A DNA stretch of 64,000 nucleotides from Candidatus Hepatincola sp. Av (GTDB lineage: Bacteria > Pseudomonadota > Alphaproteobacteria > WRAU01 > Hepatincolaceae): assembly GCA_023518375.1 (NCBI GenBank), contig CP068450.1:806001-870000 (forward strand). The letters run 5' to 3'. Shown in pieces: positions 1-8,405 of this stretch (positions within the stretch are counted from its first letter, which is position 1; each line of letters starts with the position of its first letter). The notes under the pieces are model-generated. The model saw nothing but the letters and a program-made list of their open reading frames with translations. It did not search any database and was not told the origin of the DNA. Made by a program: the position numbers and the translations under genes.

Positions 1-264
1 TTATTAAGCTAAAAGAAATTATAAAATAAATTTTTTTGGAACTTTTTTTCATAAAAAATGCTATTCCCTACTTGTTGCTACAGTGATATTTTTAACCACA
101 TGTTCCAATTGTAAATATTAGTATTTTAAGTTGTATATTACTTACTATTAACAATGTTAAATTAACATATTATTAAATAAATTAATAGATAATTATAATA
201 TATGTTTATATTATTTGTTATTCTTATTGTAAAATAAATCTAAACTATTTTTACAGTATTTAGC
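1..264. other. AT-rich intergenic leader, no gene seen
   Basis: This stretch has no convincing open frame on either strand and no tRNA-like fold that I could see. It is almost entirely A/T with short T-runs near 35-50. It probably holds the promoter of the downstream uracil-DNA glycosylase gene, but I could not pick a convincing -35/-10 pair. What lies upstream is outside the window. Confidence 0.5.
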
Positions 265-1191
265 ATGGTAACAAACAATTTACAAATTATTAAAAATATC
301 CTTGAACTTTACCAAGATGTAGGAGTTAACCAAATACCACATTATATTTCTAAGGAAAGTTTACAAGGTTCACTGGTTTGTACCACATCTTTAAATCAGT
401 CAACAACCTCTAGTGTTATTAGTAATAAAAAAATAGCAACTATACACTCTAATACTATTGAAAAAGTTACTACAACACATAATCCTATAACTAATAAAAA
501 TAATGTTATTACGCCCTCTGTAATAAAAAGCAACACTAATAACCATGTAGCTCCCCCTATACAATCTTCTACAAACAACTCTCAATATGAATTTCTAAAT
601 TCTATTAATACTTTAGATGGGATCAAAGAAGAGTTACTAAAATTCAACGGTTGTGATTTAAAAAGAACAGCAATGAATACTGTTTTTGGTGTTGGTAATG
701 CTAATGCCGATATTATGCTAATAGGTGAGGCTCCAGGAGCAGATGAAGACATCAAAGGAGAGCCTTTCGTAGGACGTAGTGGTCAGTTACTTATGCAAGC
801 CTTAGCTAGTATTAAACTTCATAGGGAAAACCTTTTTATTACTAACACTGTTTTTTGGCGTCCTCCTGGTAATAGAAATCCTACCCTTGAAGAAATGGTA
901 ATGTGTTACCCTTTTTTAACTAAAATGATTAGCCTTATTCGCCCTAAAATTATTATCCTTGTAGGAAAAGTAGCTACAACTAATATACTAAAATTAGACG
1001 ATCCTATTAGCAAAATCTGTGGAGTATGGTATAATACTCCCTTTATCTTTAATAAGGAAACAATTAACGTGGAAACTACAGTTGTCTTTCACCCTGCTTA
1101 TTTATTAAGAAACCCTATCAAAAAACAAGTTTTATGGCAGGATTTACTAAACATTAGGGCAAAAATTAATGATCTTAACTTAAATATATAA
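265..1191 (+). CDS. Uracil-DNA glycosylase, family 4-like, with a low-complexity N-terminal extension
   Basis: Base-excision repair enzyme that removes uracil from DNA. The catalytic part spans about residues 115-300. It shows the first active-site motif GEAPGADED (154-162) followed by [12 protein letters not shown], the WRPPGNRNP motif (198-206) and the HPAYLLR motif (276-282). These are the diagnostic blocks of family 4 uracil-DNA glycosylases in alphaproteobacteria. Only some of the cysteines used for the classical iron-sulfur cluster are obvious (C129, C213, C252), so cluster binding is uncertain. Residues 30-107 are Ser/Thr/Asn-rich and low in complexity, probably a flexible linker. The ATG at 265 is the first in the frame and no better start was seen. 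The lytic transglycosylase gene follows in the same direction and may be co-transcribed. Confidence 0.85.
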   Translation: MVTNNLQIIKNILELYQDVGVNQIPHYISKESLQGSLVCTTSLNQSTTSSVISNKKIATIHSNTIEKVTTTHNPITNKNNVITPSVIKSNTNNHVAPPIQSSTNNSQYEFLNSINTLDGIKEELLKFNGCDLKRTAMNTVFGVGNANADIMLIGEAPGADEDIKGEPFVGRSGQLLMQALASIKLHRENLFITNTVFWRPPGNRNPTLEEMVMCYPFLTKMISLIRPKIIILVGKVATTNILKLDDPISKICGVWYNTPFIFNKETINVETTVVFHPAYLLRNPIKKQVLWQDLLNIRAKINDLNLNI

Positions 1192-1234
1192 TAGATACTT
1201 TATAATTAGTATAAATAAATTAACATTGATTCCT

Positions 1235-3262
1235 ATGCCTTTTCTAAAACACAAACTACTATTTTGTTTATTCATAATTTTCGTTAGTACTAATTTACAT
1301 GCGGCACTTAATCCTCATACTTATGAAACTAAGTATTACTTTAACCGTTCTATGTATTCACCTGCCTACAAGGATTTACCTAAAATCTTAAGTGATTCAG
1401 ATATAGAGAAATACTATGCTATTCAGCAAGCCCAATTAGCACATAATTACAAAAAGGCCGATCAATTAATTGAAACTTTAGACAATAATATTCTAGTAGG
1501 ATACGTTTACTATGCTAGATATATCTCCCCAGAGTATCATCCTACTTATTACGAATTAAAAGAGTGGTTAAGTAAATATAATACTTTAGCTGTAGCATCT
1601 ATTATTTATAAAATGGCAAAGAAAAAAGCTAAGTATAATTACCAAGTTCAAGAATTAACTACAACCAATAGTTTTTATGATCGTTTTGTTCCAGTTTATA
1701 TGCGAAATGATTTATTTAAAAACATTACTCCAGAAATTACTAATTTACCCAATGAAAAACCTGAAGTTATCAAAAACTATATTACTAAACGCCTCAATCG
1801 CCATATTAAAGATGGCAATACTTTAAACATAAAAAGAATATTATTAAGTAATAATACTCGTAGGGCTTTACCTCATCAAACTTATGATTACTATGCTTAT
1901 AAATTATCTAAATTATATTTTTTAGATGGTAATGATACTCTAAGTATTTACTGGGCAGATAAGGCGTTAAAGCATACTCCTAAACTGTTTTCCGATGCGG
2001 CTTTTGTGCGTGGATTATCAAACTTTAGGGTTGGTAATTATGTAGCGGCTGCTAACTCTTTTTATAGTATCACAAACAGTGAAATATACTCCACCGGTGT
2101 TGTAGCTAAAGCTAGTTATTGGTATGCTAGAAGTAGTTTAGCAGCAGGAAACATTACAAATTACTATAAAGGTTTAAAAAGAGCTTCTAAATATATTTAC
2201 GATTTTTATGGTATTATTGCTAATGAAGAACTTGGAATTGATGTCCAATATCCTTGGTTTTATTTTAATTTTCCTAAAGAATCTATTAATTTAATTACTA
2301 ACAACAAGTATGGGCAAAGAGCATTAGCATTATTACAATTTGGCTTGGTAGATTGGGCAGAACAAGAACTTATTTTCCTAGCTAATTACGATACAGAAGG
2401 TATGAGTAAAAGCGATGAAAGTAAAATGCTTAATGCTTTAATTTATATGGCACAAGAAATTCCAATGCCCGCTTTAGGTTTAAAATTTTCCGGAGAGCTT
2501 GGTATGTACTATGGTTTATCACACCTATCTTATCCTATATTTTTTGTAGATTTAGACGATGACTACGAGCTAGATCCCGCCCTGCTATTAGCCATTATGA
2601 GGCAAGAATCTTTATTTTATACAGGTGCTATTAGTGAACCAGGAGCTACCGGCTTAATGCAACTTATGCCTACAACCGCAACATTTATTGCTAGTAAATA
2701 TGGCCTTAATCAACATACCTCTAACCGTTTAACTGAGGCTAAATACAATATTACAATTGGACAAAAATACGTAGAAACTCTACTTAATAATCCTAATGTT
2801 GAAAATAATTTAATATATGCTTTAGCTGGTTTTAATGGTGGTTTTTTAAATGTTTCCAAATGGAAAAGTGACTCTTTTCGCCATGTTGAAGATCCTTTAT
2901 TTTTTATAGAAAGTATGCCCTTTTATGAAACTAGGCATTATGTAAAAGTTGTTATGGGCAATTATTGGATTTACCAGAAAAAAATTGGTATTCCTAGATA
3001 CTCTTTGTACTTATTAGTGCAAGGTGGGCAACCACAATACTCTAAAATTAACCATGAGGAGATAAAAAAATTACTTAACTTTAGATACCAACAAGCCTAT
3101 GTTCCTAATAACCAAGAATTTAGTGTTTACGAAATCTCAGGAACCATAGATGAAGCCCCTAAACCAGAAATTAAACCAATAAATGACTTTGGCCTAAATA
3201 AAATTAAAATGAATAAAAGTTTAGTAGAAATCAAGCCTTCTGTAAACCTTGATACTAAATAA
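1235..3262 (+). CDS. Soluble lytic murein transglycosylase (Slt70-like)
   Basis: Periplasmic enzyme that cleaves the MurNAc-GlcNAc bond of peptidoglycan to give 1,6-anhydro ends. An N-terminal hydrophobic segment ending in LHA is a plausible signal peptide. A long helical, TPR-like solenoid occupies roughly residues 40-430. The C-terminal SLT domain begins with AIMRQESLF, whose Glu (codon at 2606-2608) is the expected catalytic acid. It continues with GATGLMQLMPTTA and an AGFNGG block, and ends with the family pattern around PFYETRHYVK. I start the gene at ATG 1235 because it leads straight into the signal peptide. A TTG at 1226 in the same frame would add three residues. Length is close to that of Slt70 proteins. 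Confidence 0.9.
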   Translation: MPFLKHKLLFCLFIIFVSTNLHAALNPHTYETKYYFNRSMYSPAYKDLPKILSDSDIEKYYAIQQAQLAHNYKKADQLIETLDNNILVGYVYYARYISPEYHPTYYELKEWLSKYNTLAVASIIYKMAKKKAKYNYQVQELTTTNSFYDRFVPVYMRNDLFKNITPEITNLPNEKPEVIKNYITKRLNRHIKDGNTLNIKRILLSNNTRRALPHQTYDYYAYKLSKLYFLDGNDTLSIYWADKALKHTPKLFSDAAFVRGLSNFRVGNYVAAANSFYSITNSEIYSTGVVAKASYWYARSSLAAGNITNYYKGLKRASKYIYDFYGIIANEELGIDVQYPWFYFNFPKESINLITNNKYGQRALALLQFGLVDWAEQELIFLANYDTEGMSKSDESKMLNALIYMAQEIPMPALGLKFSGELGMYYGLSHLSYPIFFVDLDDDYELDPALLLAIMRQESLFYTGAISEPGATGLMQLMPTTATFIASKYGLNQHTSNRLTEAKYNITIGQKYVETLLNNPNVENNLIYALAGFNGGFLNVSKWKSDSFRHVEDPLFFIESMPFYETRHYVKVVMGNYWIYQKKIGIPRYSLYLLVQGGQPQYSKINHEEIKKLLNFRYQQAYVPNNQEFSVYEISGTIDEAPKPEIKPINDFGLNKIKMNKSLVEIKPSVNLDTK

Positions 3263-3270
3263 AAAAATAA

Positions 3271-3708
3271 TTAATCTAAAGTAAATCCTGAATATGACTC
3301 CAACTTTTTAGAATAATCATATAATAAATAATAAATTATAAATTTACAAAAACTAACAACCATTGCCATAGAAAAACCTAAGAAAGGATTCACCCTAATT
3401 AAGTATAGAATCATGATAAACATTAAAAAAAACATAATAATATAAAAGTACAAAATACCTTTTTGCCTATTATATAGGTCTGTAATTATTATAAATAATC
3501 CCCTATTTATATGAAAAGAAAGAGAATTTTTCTTATTATTTTTAGGCAATATATAAGGTAAAAAAATATAAACTATAATTAAAATTCCTAAACCTAAGTA
3601 TTCACCATAATAAACAGCTATATATGCCAACCATTCTAGGATAATATATAAAAATATTACTCCTTGTAAACCTGACTTCACACAACGATACTTAAAGAAT
3701 TCTAACAT
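3271..3708 (-). CDS. Hypothetical four-helix membrane protein downstream of dsbB
   Basis: I do not recognise this 145-residue protein. It is very hydrophobic, with about four membrane spans (roughly 18-36, 40-55, 85-105 and 108-130) and a short charged loop (PKNNKKN, about 55-61). Its ATG overlaps the TAA of the dsbB gene by one base (TAATG at 3706-3710), so the two are very likely translationally coupled. That argues it is real and works in or near the envelope. No catalytic motif or cysteine pair is seen. Confidence 0.6.
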   Translation of the reverse strand: MLEFFKYRCVKSGLQGVIFLYIILEWLAYIAVYYGEYLGLGILIIVYIFLPYILPKNNKKNSLSFHINRGLFIIITDLYNRQKGILYFYIIMFFLMFIMILYLIRVNPFLGFSMAMVVSFCKFIIYYLLYDYSKKLESYSGFTLD

Positions 3709-4136
3709 TAATTACCATGCTTAGGTTGGTAATAAATTAGCATAAAAAGAAATAAAACTATAGTAATAATGAAACTATAACCTGCTAAAGAAATAGAAAA
3801 AAAACTAATATCTATAGTATTACAACTAGGTAAAACCGTTTCAGATAAGTTAATTTTACAAGTACCTTGTAAAATATTATATTGTAATAAAATTTGATAC
3901 AAGCTAACCCCTATATTGGCAATTAGTCCTAAAAGAATAAGGATTTTCTTACTATATAACAATGCAACTAATAACACAATAATTAAAATAATCCTTTGGA
4001 TTAAGCATAAAGGACAAGGATGAATACTATAAAAAAACTCTAATAAAAAAACTGCTAACAATAATAAAGTAATAACTACTTGTAAAAATAATAAAGGTTT
4101 TTGTAAAAACTTTTTTATTGGCATATAAAACTTCAT
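3708..4136 (-). CDS. dsbB: Disulfide bond formation protein DsbB
   Basis: Inner-membrane quinone-linked oxidase that re-oxidises DsbA. The 142-residue protein has four predicted membrane segments. The first periplasmic loop carries the CPLC motif (C41/C44) followed by LIQR, the classic DsbB signature. The second periplasmic loop carries C93 and C105, the pair that exchanges with DsbA. A DsbA-like thioredoxin-fold protein is encoded at about 9.96-10.6 kb on the other strand and is a natural partner. The gene sits in a minus-strand cluster with a YqaA-type DedA protein and small membrane proteins. A second in-frame ATG lies four codons inside, so the exact start is uncertain by that much. Confidence 0.85.
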   Translation of the reverse strand: MKFYMPIKKFLQKPLLFLQVVITLLLLAVFLLEFFYSIHPCPLCLIQRIILIIVLLVALLYSKKILILLGLIANIGVSLYQILLQYNILQGTCKINLSETVLPSCNTIDISFFSISLAGYSFIITIVLFLFMLIYYQPKHGN

Positions 4137-4150
4137 TAAGTTCCTATAAA

Positions 4151-4396
4151 TTATTTTTGGTTAAAAAGTTTAATAATTATTCGGCTAAATAAAAATAATA
4201 ATAAGCAACCTGTGATTAATCCTAAGCTAAAGATCATAATTATAGCACTCCTAACTCCAGTAGTACCTTCTGCAAACAAATTAGCTTTAACTAGATATTG
4301 AAATATTTCAGGAGAAGATACGGCTTTCACTAAAAATAACATAATAGCAACTAAAAAAATTGTTCCTAATGTTAACGTTAGATCTAAGGGTTTCAT
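4151..4396 (-). CDS. Small hypothetical membrane protein (two helices)
   Basis: 81 residues with two hydrophobic helices (about 6-24 and 52-74) and a short polar loop between them. I do not recognise the family. It lies 14 bases upstream of dsbB and 22 bases downstream of the previous small gene, in one run of closely spaced minus-strand genes, which supports a real operon member. No conserved motif can be named. Confidence 0.55.
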   Translation of the reverse strand: MKPLDLTLTLGTIFLVAIMLFLVKAVSSPEIFQYLVKANLFAEGTTGVRSAIIMIFSLGLITGCLLLFLFSRIIIKLFNQK

Positions 4397-4418
4397 ATAA
4401 GCTAACCATATTTAGCAA

Positions 4419-4595
4419 TTACAGATAATCATATTTTCGGTATTTACGTATACAAAAATTCTTAATACTAAAAAAAGCCTTTAATAATAACAATACAACT
4501 AAACCAATAGCTGCTAAAACCACAAATACTTTTAATAATATACTTAATAAACATAAAAACAGTAAGATACCTACTATTAAACCTAATACTCTCAT
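4419..4595 (-). CDS. Small hypothetical membrane protein overlapping the yqaA-like gene
   Basis: The start chosen is the ATG at 4593-4595. It overlaps the TGA of the upstream YqaA-type gene as ATGA (4592-4595), a typical translational-coupling arrangement. The frame can be extended nine codons upstream to 4622, but that would lie inside the previous gene. The 58-residue product is one long hydrophobic stretch (about 2-40) ending in a basic, aromatic tail rich in Lys, Arg and Tyr. No family is recognised. The tight overlap is the main evidence that it is expressed. Confidence 0.5.
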   Translation of the reverse strand: MRVLGLIVGILLFLCLLSILLKVFVVLAAIGLVVLLLLKAFFSIKNFCIRKYRKYDYL

Positions 4596-5218
4596 ACTTT
4601 CACAAAAAAATAAATTACACATATTATTAATATAGTTACACTAATAATTATTACAATAGTAGAAAAATATTTTGTAATTATATTCTTACCTTTATTATGG
4701 TAGTACTTTATTAATATTGCCAATAAGAAAAAACGCAAACCTCTAGAAATAATTGAAACAACAATAAAAGATATAAAATTAGCTTTTACAAAACCTGCAC
4801 TTAATGTAGCTATTTTATAGGGAATTGGTGAAAATCCAGCAATGAAAGTAATAACAATTCCATAATGGTTATATAAATTTTCAAAATATAGAAATTTATC
4901 TTGGTAACCAAAATAATTTATAATATGTTGCCCAATTGTATTAAAAACAAAATATCCTAAAGCATAGCCAAAAGCCCCTCCTAAAACTGAACCCATTGTA
5001 GTAATTAAAGCGTAAAAGAAGGCTTTATTGGGGCGAACAAACGCCATAGGTATAAGAAGAACATCAGGAGGAATAACAAAAAAAGCACTTTCTGTAAACG
5101 CAACTATAAACAAAATATAAGTAGAATACTTAGATTGAGTATATTTATCTACACAATGTAGGCAAAACTGCCACCATATTTTACTTTTTAGTATAAATTT
5201 TTGAAACTTATCTTTCAT
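4592..5218 (-). CDS. YqaA/DedA-type (VTT domain) inner-membrane protein
   Basis: A 208-residue membrane protein of the SNARE-associated/VTT (DedA) superfamily, YqaA branch. Seen motifs are TESAFFVIPPDVLLIPM near residues 43-60, a Gly-rich GSVLGGAFGYALGY segment, the FSPIPYKIATLSAGF block and an RGLRFF block near the C-terminal helices. Members of this superfamily are linked to lipid scrambling or transport and envelope homeostasis; the YqaA subgroup has no settled function. In alphaproteobacteria YqaA-type genes commonly neighbour dsbB, as here. It is the first gene of the five-gene minus-strand cluster that ends at 3271. Confidence 0.8.
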   Translation of the reverse strand: MKDKFQKFILKSKIWWQFCLHCVDKYTQSKYSTYILFIVAFTESAFFVIPPDVLLIPMAFVRPNKAFFYALITTMGSVLGGAFGYALGYFVFNTIGQHIINYFGYQDKFLYFENLYNHYGIVITFIAGFSPIPYKIATLSAGFVKANFISFIVVSIISRGLRFFLLAILIKYYHNKGKNIITKYFSTIVIIISVTILIICVIYFFVKV

Positions 5219-5286
5219 AATAAATGTTATAATACAAATCTCTAATAATTAGGTTTCATAAGTTTATACTTTATTTATCTTTAAAT

Positions 5287-6489
5287 TTATTTTTTTAATA
5301 AACAAACTACCCCTGGCAATTTTTTACCTTCCATCCACTCTAAAAAAGCTCCTCCAGCCGTAGAAACATAAGTAAAATCATTATATACGCCAGCTTTAGC
5401 TAAAGCAGAGATTGTATCTCCACCACCAGCAATACTCACAAGTTTACCTTGTTTGGTTAAACTAGCTACAGCTTTTGCTACAGCATTAGTAGCGGCATCA
5501 AAAGGTGCAATTTCAAAAGCTCCTAGTGGACCATTCCAAACTACAGTTTTAGCCTTTTCTAAAACTGAAATAAAATAATCTATAGATTTTTTTCCAGCAT
5601 CTAAAATTTCATACCCTGCTTCTAAAGAACCATGATCTCCTTGTTTTACTTCAACACCTACAGCTAATTTTTGGGCAGATTGGAAATCTTTTGGTAACAC
5701 TAACTGACAATTACTCTTTTTTACTTTTTCAATAATTTCTAAACAAGATGCTTTCATATCTTTTTCACATAATGAATGCCCAACATCTACACCTAAAGCA
5801 TATAAGAAAGTGTTTGCCATACCCCCACCAATAATAATGTAGTCAACCTTTTGTAACAGATTATATAAAACATTTAATTTAGTAGAAACTTTAGCACCAC
5901 CAACTACTGCAACCACAGGTTTCACAGGATTCTCTAAGGCTTGCTCTAATGCTGTTAATTCAGCTTCCATTAATCTACCTGCAGCATAAGGTAATTTTGT
6001 AGCTAATCCTACGGTAGAAGAATGAGCCCGATGAGCTGCAGAAAAAGCATCTGAAACAAAAACATCTCCTAATTCAGCTAATTTAGCTGTAAAATCTTTA
6101 TCATTCTTTGTTTCTTCTTTATGAAACCTCACGTTTTCTAAAACTAATACACCACCGTTTTCTAGCTTCTTAATAGCGGTAATAGCTTTTTCACCAATAC
6201 AATCTTCAGCAAAAGCTACATCTTTTCCTAATTTTTCAGCTAGAACCTTCACTATCGGTTTTAAACTAAATTCTTCTTCATAACCATTACCCTCAGGACG
6301 CCCTAAATGTGTAATGATAATAACTTTTGCTTGTTTTTTGCTAAGCTCTTGAATTGTAGGTAAAGATCTTACTATCCTTTCATCATTCATTACTTTACCA
6401 TCTTGCATGGGAACGTTTAAGTCTAAACGGACTAATACTCTTTTTCCCTGCACATCAATATCATCTAAAGTAACAAAATTACTACTCAT
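5287..6489 (-). CDS. pgk: Phosphoglycerate kinase
   Basis: Cytoplasmic glycolytic enzyme that moves the acyl phosphate of 1,3-bisphosphoglycerate to ADP. The 400 residues cover the full family length. Seen are RVDLNVPMQDGKV near the N-terminus, the HLGRP block, the VVGGAKVSTK hinge region, the GGGMANTF nucleotide region and the C-terminal IAGGGDTISAL and STAGGAFLEWMEGK motifs. The start is preceded by an AGAGGTTATT stretch (6490-6500 on the minus strand) that can serve as a ribosome site. It stands alone between the YqaA cluster and a secreted nuclease gene. Confidence 0.97.
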   Translation of the reverse strand: MSSNFVTLDDIDVQGKRVLVRLDLNVPMQDGKVMNDERIVRSLPTIQELSKKQAKVIIITHLGRPEGNGYEEEFSLKPIVKVLAEKLGKDVAFAEDCIGEKAITAIKKLENGGVLVLENVRFHKEETKNDKDFTAKLAELGDVFVSDAFSAAHRAHSSTVGLATKLPYAAGRLMEAELTALEQALENPVKPVVAVVGGAKVSTKLNVLYNLLQKVDYIIIGGGMANTFLYALGVDVGHSLCEKDMKASCLEIIEKVKKSNCQLVLPKDFQSAQKLAVGVEVKQGDHGSLEAGYEILDAGKKSIDYFISVLEKAKTVVWNGPLGAFEIAPFDAATNAVAKAVASLTKQGKLVSIAGGGDTISALAKAGVYNDFTYVSTAGGAFLEWMEGKKLPGVVCLLKK

Positions 6490-6570
6490 AATAACCTCTT
6501 ATAGTATAAAATCTTTATATTTAGAAAGTATTATAACTCTTAATTATATATTAGTAAATCCGTTAATTAC

Positions 6571-7392
6571 TTAATTTGCTTGTAAATCTAACGCATCAGG
6601 ACTATTTAAGTTAATAAAAGGACCAAATTTATTACTATATCTTTCAATAAAACCTCGTACTCTTATTAACTTGCCTTGAAGATCTGTAAAAGAGTTAATA
6701 CCAAGTTTTTGTAAAAATAAAGTTTCATCTTTAGATTTAATACGAAGTGAAAAACCATAAGGACCATCTTTTGTAAGCATTAACCATACTGAATTTTTAG
6801 TAGTTCTAACACTCCAAACCATACCATCAACTACTTTAAATTGTGAAATATGTTGCCAAGATTGTAAAGGTATAATAACCTTGTAAAAACTATTTTGCCA
6901 AAAAGGTAATTGCTCTTTAATTGCTTTATTTTCTAAATTCTTTAGTTCCTCAATTTTAGGAATACTGGTTGCATTTAAAATATAAACATAAGCTAAACCA
7001 TATTTTACTAAATCTCCATTAACCCATTCCCCATTCATAGTATAAATATCTGCTAAAACTCTCCCATATTTATCGTACTTAGCCTTTTTATTATAAGCAA
7101 TATGCACTTTTTTATTATTCACTAAATTGAATAGTTCATTTTTGGATTCTTTTGCAAAAGCCCAAGGAGGATCAGCAAATAGTTCTGGTGCTTGAATACC
7201 TAGTAAACGAATTTTAAAAACCTTACCTTTACTATTTTTAACAACTACCGTATCACCATCTACAACTCTTTCAACAAAAACCTGCTCTGTAACTTCTGCA
7301 AAAACATTGGATCTTATGCCAATTATTATAGATAGTAGAGCTATTACAAATGTTAGCTGTTTTAACATTAAAAAAGTAAACCGCAATAACAT
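6571..7392 (-). CDS. Secreted thermonuclease-like (SNase) protein
   Basis: The N-terminal hydrophobic stretch (about 8-30, ending VFA) is a plausible signal peptide. It is followed by a staphylococcal-nuclease-fold domain (about 38-145): VVDGDTVVV, then RLLGIQAPEL, which provides the catalytic Arg and Glu, and later DKYGRVLADI with the second catalytic Arg. All three classic catalytic residues therefore appear present. The C-terminal 120 residues (about 155-273) form an extra domain with a GKLIRVRGFIE strand that looks like an OB or beta-barrel fold, a common companion in alphaproteobacterial SNase proteins. A second ATG eight codons inside (LMLKQ) could be the true start. Confidence 0.8.
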   Translation of the reverse strand: MLLRFTFLMLKQLTFVIALLSIIIGIRSNVFAEVTEQVFVERVVDGDTVVVKNSKGKVFKIRLLGIQAPELFADPPWAFAKESKNELFNLVNNKKVHIAYNKKAKYDKYGRVLADIYTMNGEWVNGDLVKYGLAYVYILNATSIPKIEELKNLENKAIKEQLPFWQNSFYKVIIPLQSWQHISQFKVVDGMVWSVRTTKNSVWLMLTKDGPYGFSLRIKSKDETLFLQKLGINSFTDLQGKLIRVRGFIERYSNKFGPFINLNSPDALDLQAN

Positions 7393-7422
7393 TATTAATT
7401 TCTTTAAAGAATTTTGAAGTTT

Positions 7423-7599
7423 TTAATATGGTTGTAAATAAGAAGGAGGCACTTCTTTAAGATTATTTTTATAATTAGAGGTTTGCTTGATTTTTAAAAT
7501 CATACTTTCTAATTGATTTTGATTCCCAGTTTTTATATTGTCTTGTTTGATCATGGTTGCGTATCTGATTAATGATAATTTAGTAGCAGTATTAGACAT
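7423..7599 (-). CDS. Small hypothetical protein (about 58 residues)
   Basis: Short polar, Asn/Lys/Gln-rich product with no recognised family. I place the start at the ATG at 7597-7599 because an AGGA lies six bases upstream. Another ATG two codons earlier (7605) is too close to that site. It lies 30 bases upstream of the nuclease gene on the same strand. It has no signal peptide, membrane span or motif. Support is only the ribosome site and the position, so this could be a chance frame. Confidence 0.35.
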   Translation of the reverse strand: MSNTATKLSLIRYATMIKQDNIKTGNQNQLESMILKIKQTSNYKNNLKEVPPSYLQPY

Positions 7600-7709
7600 A
7601 TCCATTCCTGTAAATCCTTTAAAATTTAATAACTTTTATTTAATAAAATTAAATACCTCACTATTATAATTATCATATAGTTAATTTTTAGTTTAAACGG
7701 TAAAATACA

Positions 7710-7738
7710 TTAATAAATAAAGTAACTTTATTTATTAA
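7710..7738 (-). terminator. AT-only hairpin spanning the DUF4276 stop codon
   Basis: A 14-base perfect inverted repeat (7710-7723 against 7725-7738) with one central base. It includes the stop codon of the TOPRIM-like gene (7728-7730). In RNA the loop would open to about five bases. The arm is followed on the minus strand by a T-rich stretch (TGTATTTT). It is a plausible weak terminator for the two-gene minus-strand unit, but it contains almost no G/C pairs. Confidence 0.4.
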
Positions 7739-8405
7739 CAGGTTTGCTTAACCCCAATAGATGTTCAACCCAACTATTAAATAAGGGGCATTCAGCACGA
7801 ATTCTTTCTATACCAATCTCTTGGGCAATAATATAACCGTGCATGATTTTCTGGTATCTTTTATAAATTTTTTTAATTCTTTTAGAAGGTGCGGTTTGAA
7901 TACTATCATTAACATCTTCAGGCTTTTTGCCTTTTAGATTATCTACAAACTTCTTTTTACAAAGATTCTTTTCCGATTCTGAATCGTAAAAATAGTTACA
8001 CATCACATCTAAATTAGAAAACAACAAGGCTTCATATTCATACTTTTGTAAATAAATATAAATATTGTTTTTATAACAAATATTAGAATCTGCATATAGT
8101 TTTTTTAGTAGTGTTTCTAGAGTATCATTCTCTTCTTTACCTTGAAAGCCATAAAAATCGTATAAAGAAGTAGCATAATCATATTCATCTGCTAATAAGG
8201 CTAAAGTACCTGTAACTCTGGCTAATGTAACATTACCTCCTAAAATTATAGGTTCTCCTAATTTAATATTATGCTTTGCTAAATACCTACCTAGAACATA
8301 TTTAGCAAAATATGCTTCTGTTTGCCCTTCTACCGATATACCAAGGGTAATGTCTTCCTCTGCTGTATTTATAATGGATTCCCTCCTAACAAATTCATTA
8401 TCCAT
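7728..8405 (-). CDS. DUF4276 (TOPRIM-like) protein, partner of the adjacent ATPase
   Basis: 225 residues matching the DUF4276 pattern. The acidic VEGQTE motif (about 25-30) near the N-terminus is the first TOPRIM-like block. A KYEYEALLFS block (about 125) and PEDVNDSIQTAPSKRI (about 160-175) are the conserved C-terminal part. DUF4276 proteins are predicted TOPRIM-fold nucleases related to RloB. The start codon lies 37 bases inside the upstream ATPase gene, so the pair is very likely translationally coupled and acts as one system. Two-gene ABC-ATPase plus TOPRIM modules are known or predicted phage-defence systems (for example AbiL and PARIS type). Function here is inference from family and pairing. 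Confidence 0.75.
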   Translation of the reverse strand: MDNEFVRRESIINTAEEDITLGISVEGQTEAYFAKYVLGRYLAKHNIKLGEPIILGGNVTLARVTGTLALLADEYDYATSLYDFYGFQGKEENDTLETLLKKLYADSNICYKNNIYIYLQKYEYEALLFSNLDVMCNYFYDSESEKNLCKKKFVDNLKGKKPEDVNDSIQTAPSKRIKKIYKRYQKIMHGYIIAQEIGIERIRAECPLFNSWVEHLLGLSKPVNK

